Assembly (NCBI RefSeq): GCF_022206305.1
Contig: NZ_JAKOIW010000005.1
Location: 186,001 to 250,000 of the forward strand
DNA length: 64,000 nt
Direction: 5' to 3'
Source: Gordonia sp. 'Campus'
GTDB lineage: Bacteria > Actinomycetota > Actinomycetes > Mycobacteriales > Mycobacteriaceae
How positions within the stretch are numbered: position 1 is the stretch's first letter; each line of letters starts with the position of its first letter. The position numbers were made by a program, and so were the translations under genes. Shown here one piece after another: positions 33,904 to 42,665 of the stretch. The notes under the pieces were generated by a model. That model was given only the letters and a program-made list of their open reading frames with translations. It was not told the DNA's origin and did not search any database.

Positions 33904-33907
33904 GCGA

Positions 33908-33950
33908 TCCGGCGGGGCCGAGTGCGACGGTCACTCACCGCCCCGCCGGA
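33908..33950. terminator. Bidirectional hairpin between operon and PucR gene
   Basis: TCCGGCGGGGC (33908-33918) pairs perfectly with 33940-33950 over 11 bp, with a 21-nt loop. It starts 5 nt after the alcohol dehydrogenase stop and overlaps the last codons of the convergent PucR-type gene. No long T-run follows, so efficiency is uncertain. Confidence 0.6.
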
Positions 33951-35169
33951 CCCTCAACAGGGTGAGCGCGACGACCACCTCGGTCGGGTTCTGCGCGAAC
34001 GGTGTGGGGAGCAGCTCGTCGACCCGGGCCAGGCGGCGGTCGATGGTGTTGCGGTGGGTGTACAACCGTTCGGCCGTGCTGGTCCGGTTCAGGCCCTCCT
34101 CCACATGGACGAGCACCGTCCGATGGAGAACGGGACTCGCGTCGAGGAAGTCGCCGAGGACATCTGCCACGAAACGGTCGGCGGCGGCCACGTCTCCCGA
34201 GATGAGATCGATGAGATGGACGTCTTCGTAGCGCACCACCGTCAACTGAGAATCCAGACGGACCAGAAGGCGCTGCGCTGCAGCGGCATCCATATGCGTC
34301 CGGCGGAAGCCCGCCGCGCTTCGCGCCGGCCGTCCGAGTGCCACGCGGACGTGCCGATGTCCACGGAGTCGATCAGCAACAGCCTCCGGCGACGGCGTGA
34401 CGGCCGTCGGAATCCAGAGCCACATCGTCGCTGTTCCGGCGACCACGGTGAGACGACGATCGGCGCCACACGCCCGCATCACCTGTTCGGCAGCGCGGTC
34501 GAGCGAGCCGACGTCGTCCTCGGAATCGACCCAGACCACCACACCGAGGTGTGATCCGGTCAGCGCATATCCCAGCTGCCCCTCGGCATGCGCGGTAGAG
34601 ATGTCCGCACCCTGCAGCAGCAACTCGACCGTGGCGTATCGCTGCAACTGAGAACCGCCGGCGAGCTCGTCGGAGATCCGCCGCACATATTCGCTCAGCT
34701 CCGCCATCGCGTCGTCGGTGAACGTGGTCAGCGTGTTGCCCGAGACCTCGCACAGTTCACGGAGCTCCGCCGGATCGTCGGTGGCGTCGAAACACGCTGT
34801 CAGCCACCATTTCCAGCAGACGCGCTGTACCGACCGCCAGGCGCCCACATCGTCGGCGACGAGACCGCGCAGCACCACATCGCGCGCGAACGTGCGCATC
34901 TCGGCCCCGCCGAGTGGCCGCACCCGCTTGCCCGGTTCGGTGATGTTGGACGTCACCCAGTGCTTGACGAGCGACACGACCAGGCGTGCGTCTGCGTCGG
35001 CGAGTGTCGGGTCGTCGGCGATCGTCCGGTACTGGGGCTCCGCGATGGACGCGGCGGTCGCGTCGGCGATGACCTCGTCCAACCGGGCGAGCAGTGTCTC
35101 GGCCAGCTCGCGGATCAACCGTGACACCGACTCGGAAGGGTCGGGCCACGGCTGATTCGGCGTCGTCAT
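33931..35169 (-). CDS. PucR/CdaR-type transcriptional regulator
   Basis: The 412-residue product has a C-terminal PucR-type helix-turn-helix: LVHVEEGLNRTSTAERL and YTHRNTIDRRLARVDELLP at about residues 355-392. A GGDEF-like ligand or signalling domain precedes it, and a helical N-terminal region (PSESVSRLIRELAETLLARL) opens the protein. ATG 35169 is chosen because GAGGAGA lies seven bases before it; the frame is open much further, but that part is not protein-like. It converges with the catabolic operon and lies upstream on the opposite side of a PhyH oxygenase reading the same direction. Such regulators usually activate nearby catabolic genes; candidates are the oxygenase or the monooxygenase operon. 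Confidence 0.87.
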   Translation of the reverse strand: MTTPNQPWPDPSESVSRLIRELAETLLARLDEVIADATAASIAEPQYRTIADDPTLADADARLVVSLVKHWVTSNITEPGKRVRPLGGAEMRTFARDVVLRGLVADDVGAWRSVQRVCWKWWLTACFDATDDPAELRELCEVSGNTLTTFTDDAMAELSEYVRRISDELAGGSQLQRYATVELLLQGADISTAHAEGQLGYALTGSHLGVVVWVDSEDDVGSLDRAAEQVMRACGADRRLTVVAGTATMWLWIPTAVTPSPEAVADRLRGHRHVRVALGRPARSAAGFRRTHMDAAAAQRLLVRLDSQLTVVRYEDVHLIDLISGDVAAADRFVADVLGDFLDASPVLHRTVLVHVEEGLNRTSTAERLYTHRNTIDRRLARVDELLPTPFAQNPTEVVVALTLLRVRRGGE

Positions 35170-35224
35170 GCCAGCCAGTCTCCTCGCGAGAGCCTCGGGC
35201 ATCAGTGATTCCGGCAGACTTCGA

Positions 35225-36085
35225 CTACAGGCCCAGGTAGTCGGCGAGTTCGGCGTAGTCGACCTGCCAGAGTCCCGGCGAGCCGAGGGGGTACTGCGAA
35301 CGGAAGCCGAGAATGCGCTGCACGCGCTCGGGCAGGCTGGCGGCCACGTCCCGCGACACGAGGAAGGGGTAGGCCTCCTCGCCCACGAGGTAGCCGGGGT
35401 TGAACGCGAACGACACCGCACGCCGATATTGATCGGCGGTGACGTTGGCACCACCGCCGTGAACGGTCTTCCCGCTGATGAACAGTGCGTCACCGGGCTT
35501 CATCGTCGCCGGAATCGTCTGCTCCGGGGATCCGCGATCCTCGAAGTCGCTCCAGAGGTGGCTGCCCGGAATGACCCGCGTGGCCCCGTTCTCCTCGGTG
35601 AAATCGGTCAGCGCGATGAGGAAGTTCAACGTGATCTCGGGTCCGGCCGGTCCCATCCCGACGAAGGGGTACCAGTTCTCCAGGTCTCGGTGCAGCATCT
35701 GGGCACGGTTGCCGGGCCCGATTTCGATGACCTGGGCGGTGGTCATCCAGTAGGTTCCCGACTCTTCCAGGAACCGCGCGTCGCACAGTTCGTGGACCAG
35801 GTCGAGGTCGATGATCTCGTCCCGGAACACGTCACTGCGGTTGACCAGGTTGGTCAACCGCTTGGTGTTGACGCCGTGGAACTCCTGCACGATCTCGTTC
35901 TCGTGTGTGCTGCCCGGTGCCAGGGCCGCGACCGAGGGGTCGATCTCGGCGTTGAAGCGCGAGACCTGTTCAGGGGACAGCAGTCCTTCGATGACGACGC
36001 CTCCGTCTCGCGCGACGATAGCGAGGATGTCGGCGGCGGGTGTCGTACTCGGGACTCGCTGGATGGCGGTGTCGAGGCTGGTCAT
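35225..36085 (-). CDS. Phytanoyl-CoA dioxygenase-family Fe(II)/2-oxoglutarate oxygenase
   Basis: The 286-residue product has the PhyH double-stranded beta-helix with the iron facial triad HxD...H: His132 and Asp134 in MLHRDLENW and His209 in KTVHGGGANV, and an Arg at 221-222 to bind 2-oxoglutarate. Such enzymes hydroxylate lipids or small molecules with O2. AGGA ten bases before ATG 36085 supports this start; codons upstream to 36286 are not family-like. It is divergent from the Baeyer-Villiger operon across a 305-nt spacer and 55 nt upstream of the PucR-type regulator on the same strand, so these five genes probably form one oxygenase-based catabolic or modification locus. Confidence 0.9.
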   Translation of the reverse strand: MTSLDTAIQRVPSTTPAADILAIVARDGGVVIEGLLSPEQVSRFNAEIDPSVAALAPGSTHENEIVQEFHGVNTKRLTNLVNRSDVFRDEIIDLDLVHELCDARFLEESGTYWMTTAQVIEIGPGNRAQMLHRDLENWYPFVGMGPAGPEITLNFLIALTDFTEENGATRVIPGSHLWSDFEDRGSPEQTIPATMKPGDALFISGKTVHGGGANVTADQYRRAVSFAFNPGYLVGEEAYPFLVSRDVAASLPERVQRILGFRSQYPLGSPGLWQVDYAELADYLGL

Positions 36086-36390
36086 GGCACTTCCTGTCTG
36101 TCCGATCGAATGTGGCGCAGGTCTCACTATCGACATCTCCGGGCCCGTTGCCCATCCGCATGTTTCAGCGTTTCCGGGGTGGCCGCGGTGCAGAGTGCAC
36201 CGGTCCCGCAGGTCGGTGCGCTGCCGGCGGCGACGGGCGAGCGAAGTGTGTGAGGAATGCACACTCCGATCGTCGAAGACGCTCACATCTGCTGTGGCGC
36301 GCGTTACACCCGCGTCGGCAGGCTATGCCCATCACACAGTCGTTCAAGCCAAGTCGTCGGCTCCCCGGCGCGCAAGGGAGGCAGAGGATC
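36086..36390. other. Divergent promoter region, PhyH oxygenase / monooxygenase operon
   Basis: These 305 bases separate the PhyH-type gene from the Baeyer-Villiger operon. They contain GC-rich DNA without a clear palindrome longer than 6 bp per arm. GGGAGG and AGAGGA within 20 nt of 36391 serve as ribosome-binding sequence. No convincing coding sequence was found in it. Confidence 0.4.
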
Positions 36391-37923
36391 ATGCCCGGAC
36401 ACTCACCCACCTCACCGGAGAATTTCGACGTCGTCATCATCGGCGGCGGGATCTCAGGGATCGGTGCCGCCGTCTACATCACGCAGGAGTTCCCGACGAA
36501 GAAGGTGGCCCTCCTGGAGGGTCGGGACGCAATCGGCGGGACATGGGACCTGTTCCGCTACCCCGGTATTCGGTCGGACTCCGACCTGCACACCTTCGCC
36601 TACGAGTTCAAGAGCTGGCGGCACGAGACCGCCATCGCGGACGCGCCGCTGATCAAGGACTACCTCGCCGAGACCGTCGAGGAATACGGCCTCGACGCGA
36701 TCGTCCGGTATCGCCACCACGTCACGTCCGCGGACTGGTCGGAGAGCGACGCGCGGTGGACGCTGGCGGTGGACATCACCGACACGGACGGGGCCGTCCG
36801 GCACGACATCATCACGGCCGGTTGGGTTTTCGGTGCCACCGGTTATTACCGGTACGACGAGGGTTACACCCCCGAGTTCGAGGGCCGGGACGACTTCGCG
36901 GGTGACATCATCCACCCGCAGCACTGGCCCGAGGACTACGACCACACCGGTAAGAAGGTGGTTGTGATCGGCAGCGGTGCCACTGCGATCACGCTGATCC
37001 CGTCGATGCTGAAGGGACCGGGTGCGGCGTCGCACGTCACGATGCTCCAGCGGACGCCGTCGTACATCATGACGATGCCGCGGATCGACGGACTGAGCCT
37101 CACGTTGACCAAGTTGCTCGGCGAGCGTCGCGGATACCTGGCGACTCGATGGAAGAACGTGTGGGCCGACTGGGCAGTCGTCAAGACGCTCACCACGTTC
37201 CCGAAGGCGTCGCGGCGAATGATCCGCTACCTCAACACCAGAGAGCTGCCCGCCGGGTTCGACGTCGACAAGCATTTCAACCCGCCCTACGACCCGTGGG
37301 ACCAGCGCCTGTGCCTCGCGCCGGACGGTGACTTCTTCACCTCCATCCGCACCGGCGATGCGTCCGTCGTCACCGACCGCATCCGGCGGTTCGTCCCGGA
37401 CGGCATCGAACTCGAATCCGGCGGGAAGCTGGAGGCCGATCTGATCGTGACCGCGACGGGACTCAACATGCGGCTCCTCGGCGGTATCGACCTCACCGTC
37501 GACGGTCGTCCCATCGATCTGCCGTCGTCGGTGGTCTACCGGGGGATGATGCTGTCCGGCGTGCCGAACTGGGTCATGGCCGTCGGTTACACGAAATCGT
37601 CCTGGACGCTGAAGATCGGGCTGCTCGGCAAGAGCTTCATCGAATTGCTCCACCACATGGACACCCACGGATTCGACACCGCGACAGCGGTTGCCCCCGA
37701 CGGCACCGGCACCCGTCCGGTCATCGACCTCGATGCCGGATACATGCTTCGCGCGAAGCACGCGCTGCCTCGACAGGGTGATGAGATGCCGTGGCAGATG
37801 AAGAGCGTATTCCTCGAGGACCGAAAGATGTTCCGCGAACCCGTGATCAGCGATGCGCTCACGTTCTCTTCACGTCTCGAGCGCGAACTGGGCAAGCCGG
37901 CCGCAGTGGAAGCTGCACGATGA
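36391..37923 (+). CDS. Flavin-containing Baeyer-Villiger-type monooxygenase
   Basis: The 510-residue product has the FAD motif VVIIGGGISGIGAAVYI at about residues 14-30, the NADPH motif VVIGSGATA near 192 and, before it, the exact Baeyer-Villiger fingerprint FxGxxxHxxxWP as FAGDIIHPQHWP. Length and the RYPGIRSDSDL segment near residue 54 place it with EthA/MymA-like enzymes, which insert oxygen into ketones or oxidise sulfur and nitrogen drugs. ATG 36391 follows GGGAGG and AGAGGA. Its stop overlaps the start of a lipase-like hydrolase, a pairing in which the ester made by the oxygenase would be cleaved by the hydrolase. Confidence 0.93.
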   Translation: MPGHSPTSPENFDVVIIGGGISGIGAAVYITQEFPTKKVALLEGRDAIGGTWDLFRYPGIRSDSDLHTFAYEFKSWRHETAIADAPLIKDYLAETVEEYGLDAIVRYRHHVTSADWSESDARWTLAVDITDTDGAVRHDIITAGWVFGATGYYRYDEGYTPEFEGRDDFAGDIIHPQHWPEDYDHTGKKVVVIGSGATAITLIPSMLKGPGAASHVTMLQRTPSYIMTMPRIDGLSLTLTKLLGERRGYLATRWKNVWADWAVVKTLTTFPKASRRMIRYLNTRELPAGFDVDKHFNPPYDPWDQRLCLAPDGDFFTSIRTGDASVVTDRIRRFVPDGIELESGGKLEADLIVTATGLNMRLLGGIDLTVDGRPIDLPSSVVYRGMMLSGVPNWVMAVGYTKSSWTLKIGLLGKSFIELLHHMDTHGFDTATAVAPDGTGTRPVIDLDAGYMLRAKHALPRQGDEMPWQMKSVFLEDRKMFREPVISDALTFSSRLERELGKPAAVEAAR

Positions 37924-38969
37924 TGACGGTTCTCGAACGATGTCAACGCGCGGCGTTCACCGCTGTCGGTCGTCTGCCCGACACCGTGCTGAGCCGTGTC
38001 GTGCCGCCCGTCATGAACTCCGACGGTGACGTCATGGCGCCGGAAATCGCCGTCCTGATGAAGGTCTCGTCCTCCGGTCCGGACTTCAGCGACGGGACCG
38101 TCGCGCAGGCACGGGTCGCGATGGACAACGATTGCCGGGTCTTCGCCGACGACGCCCCGGCGATGGACGTCGACGATCTCACTCTGCCGAACGGGATACG
38201 CGCCAGCCTGTATCGCCCGCCCGGCCGGTCCGATGGACTCGTCGTGTTCCTGCACGGCGGAGGTTTCGTGCTCGGCAGTCGAGCCGGGTACGACGCACCG
38301 GTCCGCCTCATCGCCGACCGCGCGGGCGTGGCCGTCCTGTCGGTCGAATACCGGCGCGCGCCCGAAGCGCGGTTTCCCATCCCGGTCGATGATGCGTTGC
38401 ACGCGTGGCGTTTCGCTGTCGATCAGGCTTCCGAGTGGGGAGTCGACCCGGAACGGATCGTGCTGCTCGGTGACAGCGCCGGGGCCAATCTGTGTGCGGT
38501 GCTCGCCAACGATCTCGCCGACGAACGGCTCCGGCCCCTGATGCAGGTGCTGATGTATCCGGTGGTGGACGGCGTCGGCGCTCATCCGTCGCGCACCGAG
38601 TTCGCCGACAATCCCGCATTGTCGGCCAGGCAGATCGACTGGCTGTCAAAGCTTTATGTCCCCGACGGCCATCCCGCGACGGACCCGCGTGTCTCGCCGC
38701 TGTACGCCGACGATCTGTCCCGGGCGCCGGCGACGCTGATCACCGTCGCCGGATTCGACCCGCTGCGCGACGAGGCGATCGCGTACGCCCGTCGGCTGAT
38801 CGACGCAGGCGTACCGACGCGCGTGATGCGCGAAGGCGGCCTGGTCCACGGTTACATCTCCCTGACACGCATCAGCAAGGCGTCGCGCCAGGCCGTCGAC
38901 CGTGTCGCAGACGCAATCGCCGACGCACTTCGACATGACGCCGGGCCAACCCGAGATGAGTTGCCATGA
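37920..38969 (+). CDS. HSL-family alpha/beta hydrolase (esterase)
   Basis: The 349-residue product belongs to the hormone-sensitive-lipase family: the oxyanion motif HGGGF near residue 111, the nucleophile GDSAGAN near 183, Asp in GFDPLRDE and His in LVHGYIS. Such enzymes hydrolyse short to medium-chain esters. ATG 37920 overlaps the monooxygenase stop (ATGATGA), giving coupled translation; a second ATG follows immediately. Functionally it suits hydrolysis of the ester produced by the Baeyer-Villiger enzyme. Its own stop overlaps the start of a membrane protein by 4 nt, so three genes are tightly coupled. Confidence 0.93.
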   Translation: MMTVLERCQRAAFTAVGRLPDTVLSRVVPPVMNSDGDVMAPEIAVLMKVSSSGPDFSDGTVAQARVAMDNDCRVFADDAPAMDVDDLTLPNGIRASLYRPPGRSDGLVVFLHGGGFVLGSRAGYDAPVRLIADRAGVAVLSVEYRRAPEARFPIPVDDALHAWRFAVDQASEWGVDPERIVLLGDSAGANLCAVLANDLADERLRPLMQVLMYPVVDGVGAHPSRTEFADNPALSARQIDWLSKLYVPDGHPATDPRVSPLYADDLSRAPATLITVAGFDPLRDEAIAYARRLIDAGVPTRVMREGGLVHGYISLTRISKASRQAVDRVADAIADALRHDAGPTRDELP

Positions 38970-39655
38970 GCTTGATTCACATGACGTTGGTGTTGATCGC
39001 CAATCTCGCGATGTTGGGCGCGGGCTATGTCTACGGTGTCCGATTGCTACGGCGCCATCGCAACCTGCTGCTGGGCGTCGAATGGCTGGTGATCGCGGTG
39101 TCCGGCACCAACATCTTGGTCCTCGCGGCCACCGGGGTGTCCCACGACAGCGTCAGCTACCACCTGATGGTGTTCTTCGACGCGTTCTCCCGGTCGTTCG
39201 GCATGACGGTCATGTTCATCCTCGGGATGCTCGTGGTCACCCATCGGTACCGACCGAGCTGGATCGTCGAGGGGCTCGTGATCGGAGCGGGAATCGCTGT
39301 GGGGCTTGACCGTGCCCTCGACGTCCGGCCGGTCAGCACGGGGTGGACGGTCTTCTACACCGTCGCGAACCTCGCGACCGCGGTGTTCATGCTCTACGTC
39401 GCCGCGCGCCTCTTCCGTATCGGCGAACGGCGTCACGGCACCTGGGTGGCGGTCGCGACCGTGCTCGGCGCATTCATCGCTGCCTCATACGATTTCATCC
39501 GCATTCCCGGCGACGACGCCGACCGCACCCTGTTCTACAGCATCGCCATGGCGGTCTGGGCGCTCATGCTCGTGACCTACTACCACGGTTATCGCGTCCT
39601 CGGCGAGCATCAGCAACAGCTGGCGCGTACCGGTTCGACGCTCATCCGGAGATGA
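38966..39655 (+). CDS. Multi-pass membrane protein in the monooxygenase operon
   Basis: The 229-residue product has about seven hydrophobic segments, among them MTLVLIANLAMLGAGYVYGV, VEWLVIAVSGTNILVLAA, SFGMTVMFILGMLVVTH and SIAMAVWALMLVTYYHGYRV, with little soluble sequence. I do not recognise the family. It starts at ATG 38966 overlapping the hydrolase stop by 4 nt, so it is an intrinsic part of the operon. It could be a transporter or a membrane anchor for handling hydrophobic substrate; neither is shown by sequence. Its last 14 nt overlap the end of the convergent STAS gene. Confidence 0.75.
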   Translation: MSLIHMTLVLIANLAMLGAGYVYGVRLLRRHRNLLLGVEWLVIAVSGTNILVLAATGVSHDSVSYHLMVFFDAFSRSFGMTVMFILGMLVVTHRYRPSWIVEGLVIGAGIAVGLDRALDVRPVSTGWTVFYTVANLATAVFMLYVAARLFRIGERRHGTWVAVATVLGAFIAASYDFIRIPGDDADRTLFYSIAMAVWALMLVTYYHGYRVLGEHQQQLARTGSTLIRR

Positions 39656-40067
39656 GCGACTGCGTGTCGGAGTCGGTCATCGCGGACACCGCCTGCCTAA
39701 GCGTCGGATACAAGGTCAGCGTCTGATCCAGACCCGCCGCTCGAAGAGGTCGCGTGGTCACGGGGTGAGCGGCGACGACGCCGAACCGGCCCTCCGGTGC
39801 GATGGCGGTGTGCGCGGCGAGCAACTCGGCCATGCCCGACGAGGCGAGGAACTCGGTGTGCGTGAGATCGACGATCAACCCTCGTGGTCTCGCCTCGACG
39901 GCTTCCCGAACGGCCGACCGCAGTTGCGGAACGCTGAACAGATCGATGCTGCCTCGGACACCGAGGATCATGAGGTGGTCGTACCACGTCGTGGTCACCG
40001 TCATCGCGCGGTGCACGAGCGACTCATCGTCGCCGAGGATCACCGGTTCGAAGCCGTATGCCGGCAT
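39642..40067 (-). CDS. STAS-domain protein, anti-sigma-factor antagonist type
   Basis: The 141-residue product contains a STAS domain at about residues 30-125: LMILGVRGSIDLFSVPQLRSA, then LIVDLTHTEFLASSGMAELL with the conserved phosphorylatable Ser in the SSG turn. Proteins of this kind bind anti-sigma kinases in the general-stress partner-switching system. No anti-sigma factor or sigma factor lies nearby, so its partner is elsewhere. ATG 40067 is preceded by AGGCAGGG. The frame is open far upstream, but that sequence is a Pro/Arg-rich shadow of the HNH gene on the other strand. Confidence 0.85.
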   Translation of the reverse strand: MPAYGFEPVILGDDESLVHRAMTVTTTWYDHLMILGVRGSIDLFSVPQLRSAVREAVEARPRGLIVDLTHTEFLASSGMAELLAAHTAIAPEGRFGVVAAHPVTTRPLRAAGLDQTLTLYPTLRQAVSAMTDSDTQSLISG

Positions 40068-40166
40068 GTATCCCTGCCTCTCGTAGTCGAGCCACTGCGT
40101 GCCATTCGGAGCGGGCAGTGGCCCGGATTGCCGGGTTGGGAATTCGGCTGTCCGCGGCCCCCTGGA

Positions 40167-40182
40167 GTGTTCCGCGGAACAC
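40167..40182. repeat. 16-bp perfect palindrome, first copy
   Basis: GTGTTCCGCGGAACAC reads the same on both strands. It lies 74 nt before the DUF222-HNH start, in the 189-nt spacer shared with the STAS gene. An identical copy occurs inside the HNH gene at 40906-40921. Confidence 0.9.
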
Positions 40183-40256
40183 CCGCGACCTCCGGTTTTG
40201 TCGGTGGTGATCGTTACATTTCGTCTGTTCCGTTCGTTCGGCTCAGGGGGGTTTCG

Positions 40257-41693
40257 GTGGGGGTCAGTGCTTTCGGTTCGCGGGAGGGTGTGTCGTCGAT
40301 GTTCGATGATGCGGATCCGGCGGCGTTGTCTGATGCGGTGCTCGAGGCGCGGGTGTTGGGGTATGCGGCGCAGATCAGTGCGTTGACGGCGCAGTTCTTG
40401 GGTCTGGTTGCGGAGTGGGATCAGCGGCGTGCGTGGGCGGGGCCGGGGGTCGGTTCGTGTGCGCAGTGGTTGTCGTGGAAGGCGGGGATCTCGTTGAGGA
40501 CCGCGCATGAGCAGGTGCGGGTGGCTCGGGCGTTGGTTGGACTGTCGGTGATCCGAGAAGCGTTCGCGCTGGGGAGGTTGTCGTATTCGAAGGTCCGCGC
40601 GTTGACGCGGGTTGCCACGCCCCAGCGGGAGCTGGAGTTGGTGAACCTGGCGTTGTCGACCACGGCGGGTCAGTTGGATCGGGCGGTGCGGGCGATGCGC
40701 CATATCGACCGCGATCGCGGCGTGGACGAGGGCGACCGGGCGGCGGTGGAGTCGACGGGTCGGTGGAAGTGGAATGCGGACGGGTCGTTGTCGGTGTCGT
40801 TGACGTTGAGTCCGCTGGACGGGGCGCGGTTCCTGGCGGGTGCGGTGCGGGCGGAGTACGAACGCACCCGGACCTGCGACGACCCGGATTTGCCGACCCT
40901 CTCGAGTGTTCCGCGGAACACTGAGACGTGCCCGGATGAGCAGGAGCCCGAGACTGCCCCGGCACAAAGTCGGGATCTGTGGCGGCAGGTGCCGTCGAAT
41001 GTGGCTCCGGCGGTCGTGGCGATGGCCGGGATGGTGCATGACGGGATCGCGATGCCCGATCTGGCGCCGGGCGCAGAGATCTTGATCCATGCCGGGGACG
41101 GTGTGGACCACGCTCATTTGGACGATGGTCCCGCGTTGTCGGAGGCCGATGTGGCAGAGGCTCGGTGTGGGGCGTCCACTCGAGATGTGCTGAGCCGCAG
41201 AGTTTCCGGGCAATCGGGCAAGCTCGCGCTGTTGGGTATGGGGCGTCGGAAACGGGCGCCGAACAAGGCGTTGGTGCGGGCGTTGTTCGTGCGGGATCGG
41301 TGTTGTCAGACTCCTGGGTGTGGGCGCACACGTCATCTGCATGCCCATCATGTCGAGTTCTGGTCCGCGGGTGGGCGGACCGATCCCGACAATCTGATCT
41401 TGTTGTGCGGTTCGTGTCATCGGTCGTTGCATCGGGGTGAGTTCTCGATCACCGCGCATGGTCGGCAGCGGTTCACCTTCCACCGCCCGGACGGGTCCGA
41501 GATCGAGATGGTGCCACCAACGTCGCGGCCCGCCGGGTGGCGGCCGGACTGCAGGGTCGGCGTCGCGGCCACGGTCCCGGTCGGTGGGGGTCGGATGAAC
41601 CTGGGGTACACCACGGAGGTGCTCTACGCGGTGTGGGAATGGCGGCAGCGCAACGAAAATCGACCGGTGTCGGTCATCCAGGATGCGGCCTAG
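40257..41693 (+). CDS. DUF222 / HNH endonuclease-domain protein (13E12 family)
   Basis: The 478-residue product has the N-terminal DUF222 domain (VLEARVLGYAAQISALTAQF, then QWLSWKAGISLRTAHEQVRV) and a C-terminal HNH nuclease domain: CQTPGCGRTRHLHAHHV, NLILLCGSCH and HRSLHRGEFSI, with zinc-type cysteines. The family is multi-copy in mycobacteria and Gordonia relatives and associated with repeat elements; its role is unknown. GTG 40257 is selected because AGGGGGG lies five bases upstream; ATG 40299 is an alternative. Codon choice differs from the neighbours, with many TTG, GTG and CGG codons and T-rich stretches, suggesting separate ancestry or gene conversion. A 16-bp palindrome lies before and inside the gene. 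Confidence 0.92.
   Translation: MGVSAFGSREGVSSMFDDADPAALSDAVLEARVLGYAAQISALTAQFLGLVAEWDQRRAWAGPGVGSCAQWLSWKAGISLRTAHEQVRVARALVGLSVIREAFALGRLSYSKVRALTRVATPQRELELVNLALSTTAGQLDRAVRAMRHIDRDRGVDEGDRAAVESTGRWKWNADGSLSVSLTLSPLDGARFLAGAVRAEYERTRTCDDPDLPTLSSVPRNTETCPDEQEPETAPAQSRDLWRQVPSNVAPAVVAMAGMVHDGIAMPDLAPGAEILIHAGDGVDHAHLDDGPALSEADVAEARCGASTRDVLSRRVSGQSGKLALLGMGRRKRAPNKALVRALFVRDRCCQTPGCGRTRHLHAHHVEFWSAGGRTDPDNLILLCGSCHRSLHRGEFSITAHGRQRFTFHRPDGSEIEMVPPTSRPAGWRPDCRVGVAATVPVGGGRMNLGYTTEVLYAVWEWRQRNENRPVSVIQDAA
40906..40921. repeat. 16-bp perfect palindrome, second copy inside the HNH gene
   Basis: GTGTTCCGCGGAACAC recurs here in the segment encoding SSVPRNTE, between DUF222 and the HNH domain, extended to 18 bp by flanking A and T. 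The surrounding residues are a low-conservation linker. Confidence 0.9.
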
Positions 41694-42662
41694 CTATTCG
41701 TCGCGCAGCTTCTCGAGGTCGGCCCGGGCGATCTCGTTGAGGCGGTCGATGATCCGGGTGTAGGCGGGGGACTGGCGATGAACGAGTGAGGTGTGGGTTT
41801 CGCCGTCGAACAGCAGCACTTCGGTCGATCCCCCAGCGGCGTCCAGGGCGTTCGCGTAGCGCCGGGAGTTGGCCGGGTCGACAACGGTGTCGGCTGATCC
41901 GTGGAACAGGGTGACCGGTAGCGCCGGGTCGAGATTGCGGATGGGGTCCACCGAGTCGTAGCGGTCGGGGACTTGACTCGGTGTGCCGCCGAGAATATGG
42001 GTGATCACTCGGTTGTTGCCGTGGTCGACGGCGTAGCGTATGTCCAACGGGCCGGAGATGGACACCACCCGCGACGGAACGAATGCCGGACGCGAACCCA
42101 CCTCGTCGTCGGTGAGGCGATGGCGAGTGCCGCCCCACACGGCCAACTGTGCACCGGCGCTGTGACCGATCACCAACTCGTCGTCGATGCGCAACTGCGG
42201 GTAGGTGTCGGCGATCGTGGGCACGTGGTCGAGTGCCCGGGCCACGTCGTGGAAGGTGGTGGGCCATCCTCCGCCGGTGCCGAGACGCCGGTACTCCACG
42301 TTGTACACAGCCAGCCCCCGGTCGGCGAGGTCTCGGGCCATCTCGTCGAATTGTTCTGCACCTGCACGGCTTTCTAAACCGCCGCCGTGGATGATCGTCA
42401 CCAGCGGCAACGAATCGTCTGCGCGGGCGCCAGCCGGAAGGTACAGGTTGGCCCAGTTCTCGGCGGGGTCGGCATCGGCGTCATCGAGATACTCGACGCG
42501 GACGACGTCAATCGATTCCGTACTCGCGGGGACCGGGGGAGCGGTTGCCGCCGTCGGTGTGCTGCCCGAGGGTGGCGACGACGGCTCGGGTTGTGTCGAG
42601 CATCCGCCGCCGGCGAGCGCGACCGCCATGCCGACGGCGACTGTGAGAACCCGGCGTCTCAT
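41694..42662 (-). CDS. Lipoprotein alpha/beta hydrolase
   Basis: The 322-residue product starts with a lipoprotein signal peptide (RRRVLTVAVGMAVALAGGGC, lipobox LAGGGC with Cys21 lipidated), then a Pro/Ser/Thr linker, then an alpha/beta-hydrolase domain: IHGGGL near residue 91 (oxyanion hole), GHSAGAQ (nucleophile), HGSADTVVDP with Asp, and GETHTSLVH with His. It resembles BD-FAE-type esterases and is anchored on the outer face of the membrane. Its stop adjoins the HNH stop, and it lies 3 nt downstream of the LGFP-like lipoprotein on the same strand, so these two are co-transcribed. Confidence 0.88.
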   Translation of the reverse strand: MRRRVLTVAVGMAVALAGGGCSTQPEPSSPPSGSTPTAATAPPVPASTESIDVVRVEYLDDADADPAENWANLYLPAGARADDSLPLVTIIHGGGLESRAGAEQFDEMARDLADRGLAVYNVEYRRLGTGGGWPTTFHDVARALDHVPTIADTYPQLRIDDELVIGHSAGAQLAVWGGTRHRLTDDEVGSRPAFVPSRVVSISGPLDIRYAVDHGNNRVITHILGGTPSQVPDRYDSVDPIRNLDPALPVTLFHGSADTVVDPANSRRYANALDAAGGSTEVLLFDGETHTSLVHRQSPAYTRIIDRLNEIARADLEKLRDE

Positions 42663-42665
42663 CGG

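Noticed and set aside
39642-41483. Extension of the STAS frame upstream to 613 codons.
   Set aside because: The upstream part is antisense to the DUF222-HNH gene and is Pro/Arg/His-rich without a domain. A ribosome-binding site supports the short start at 40067.
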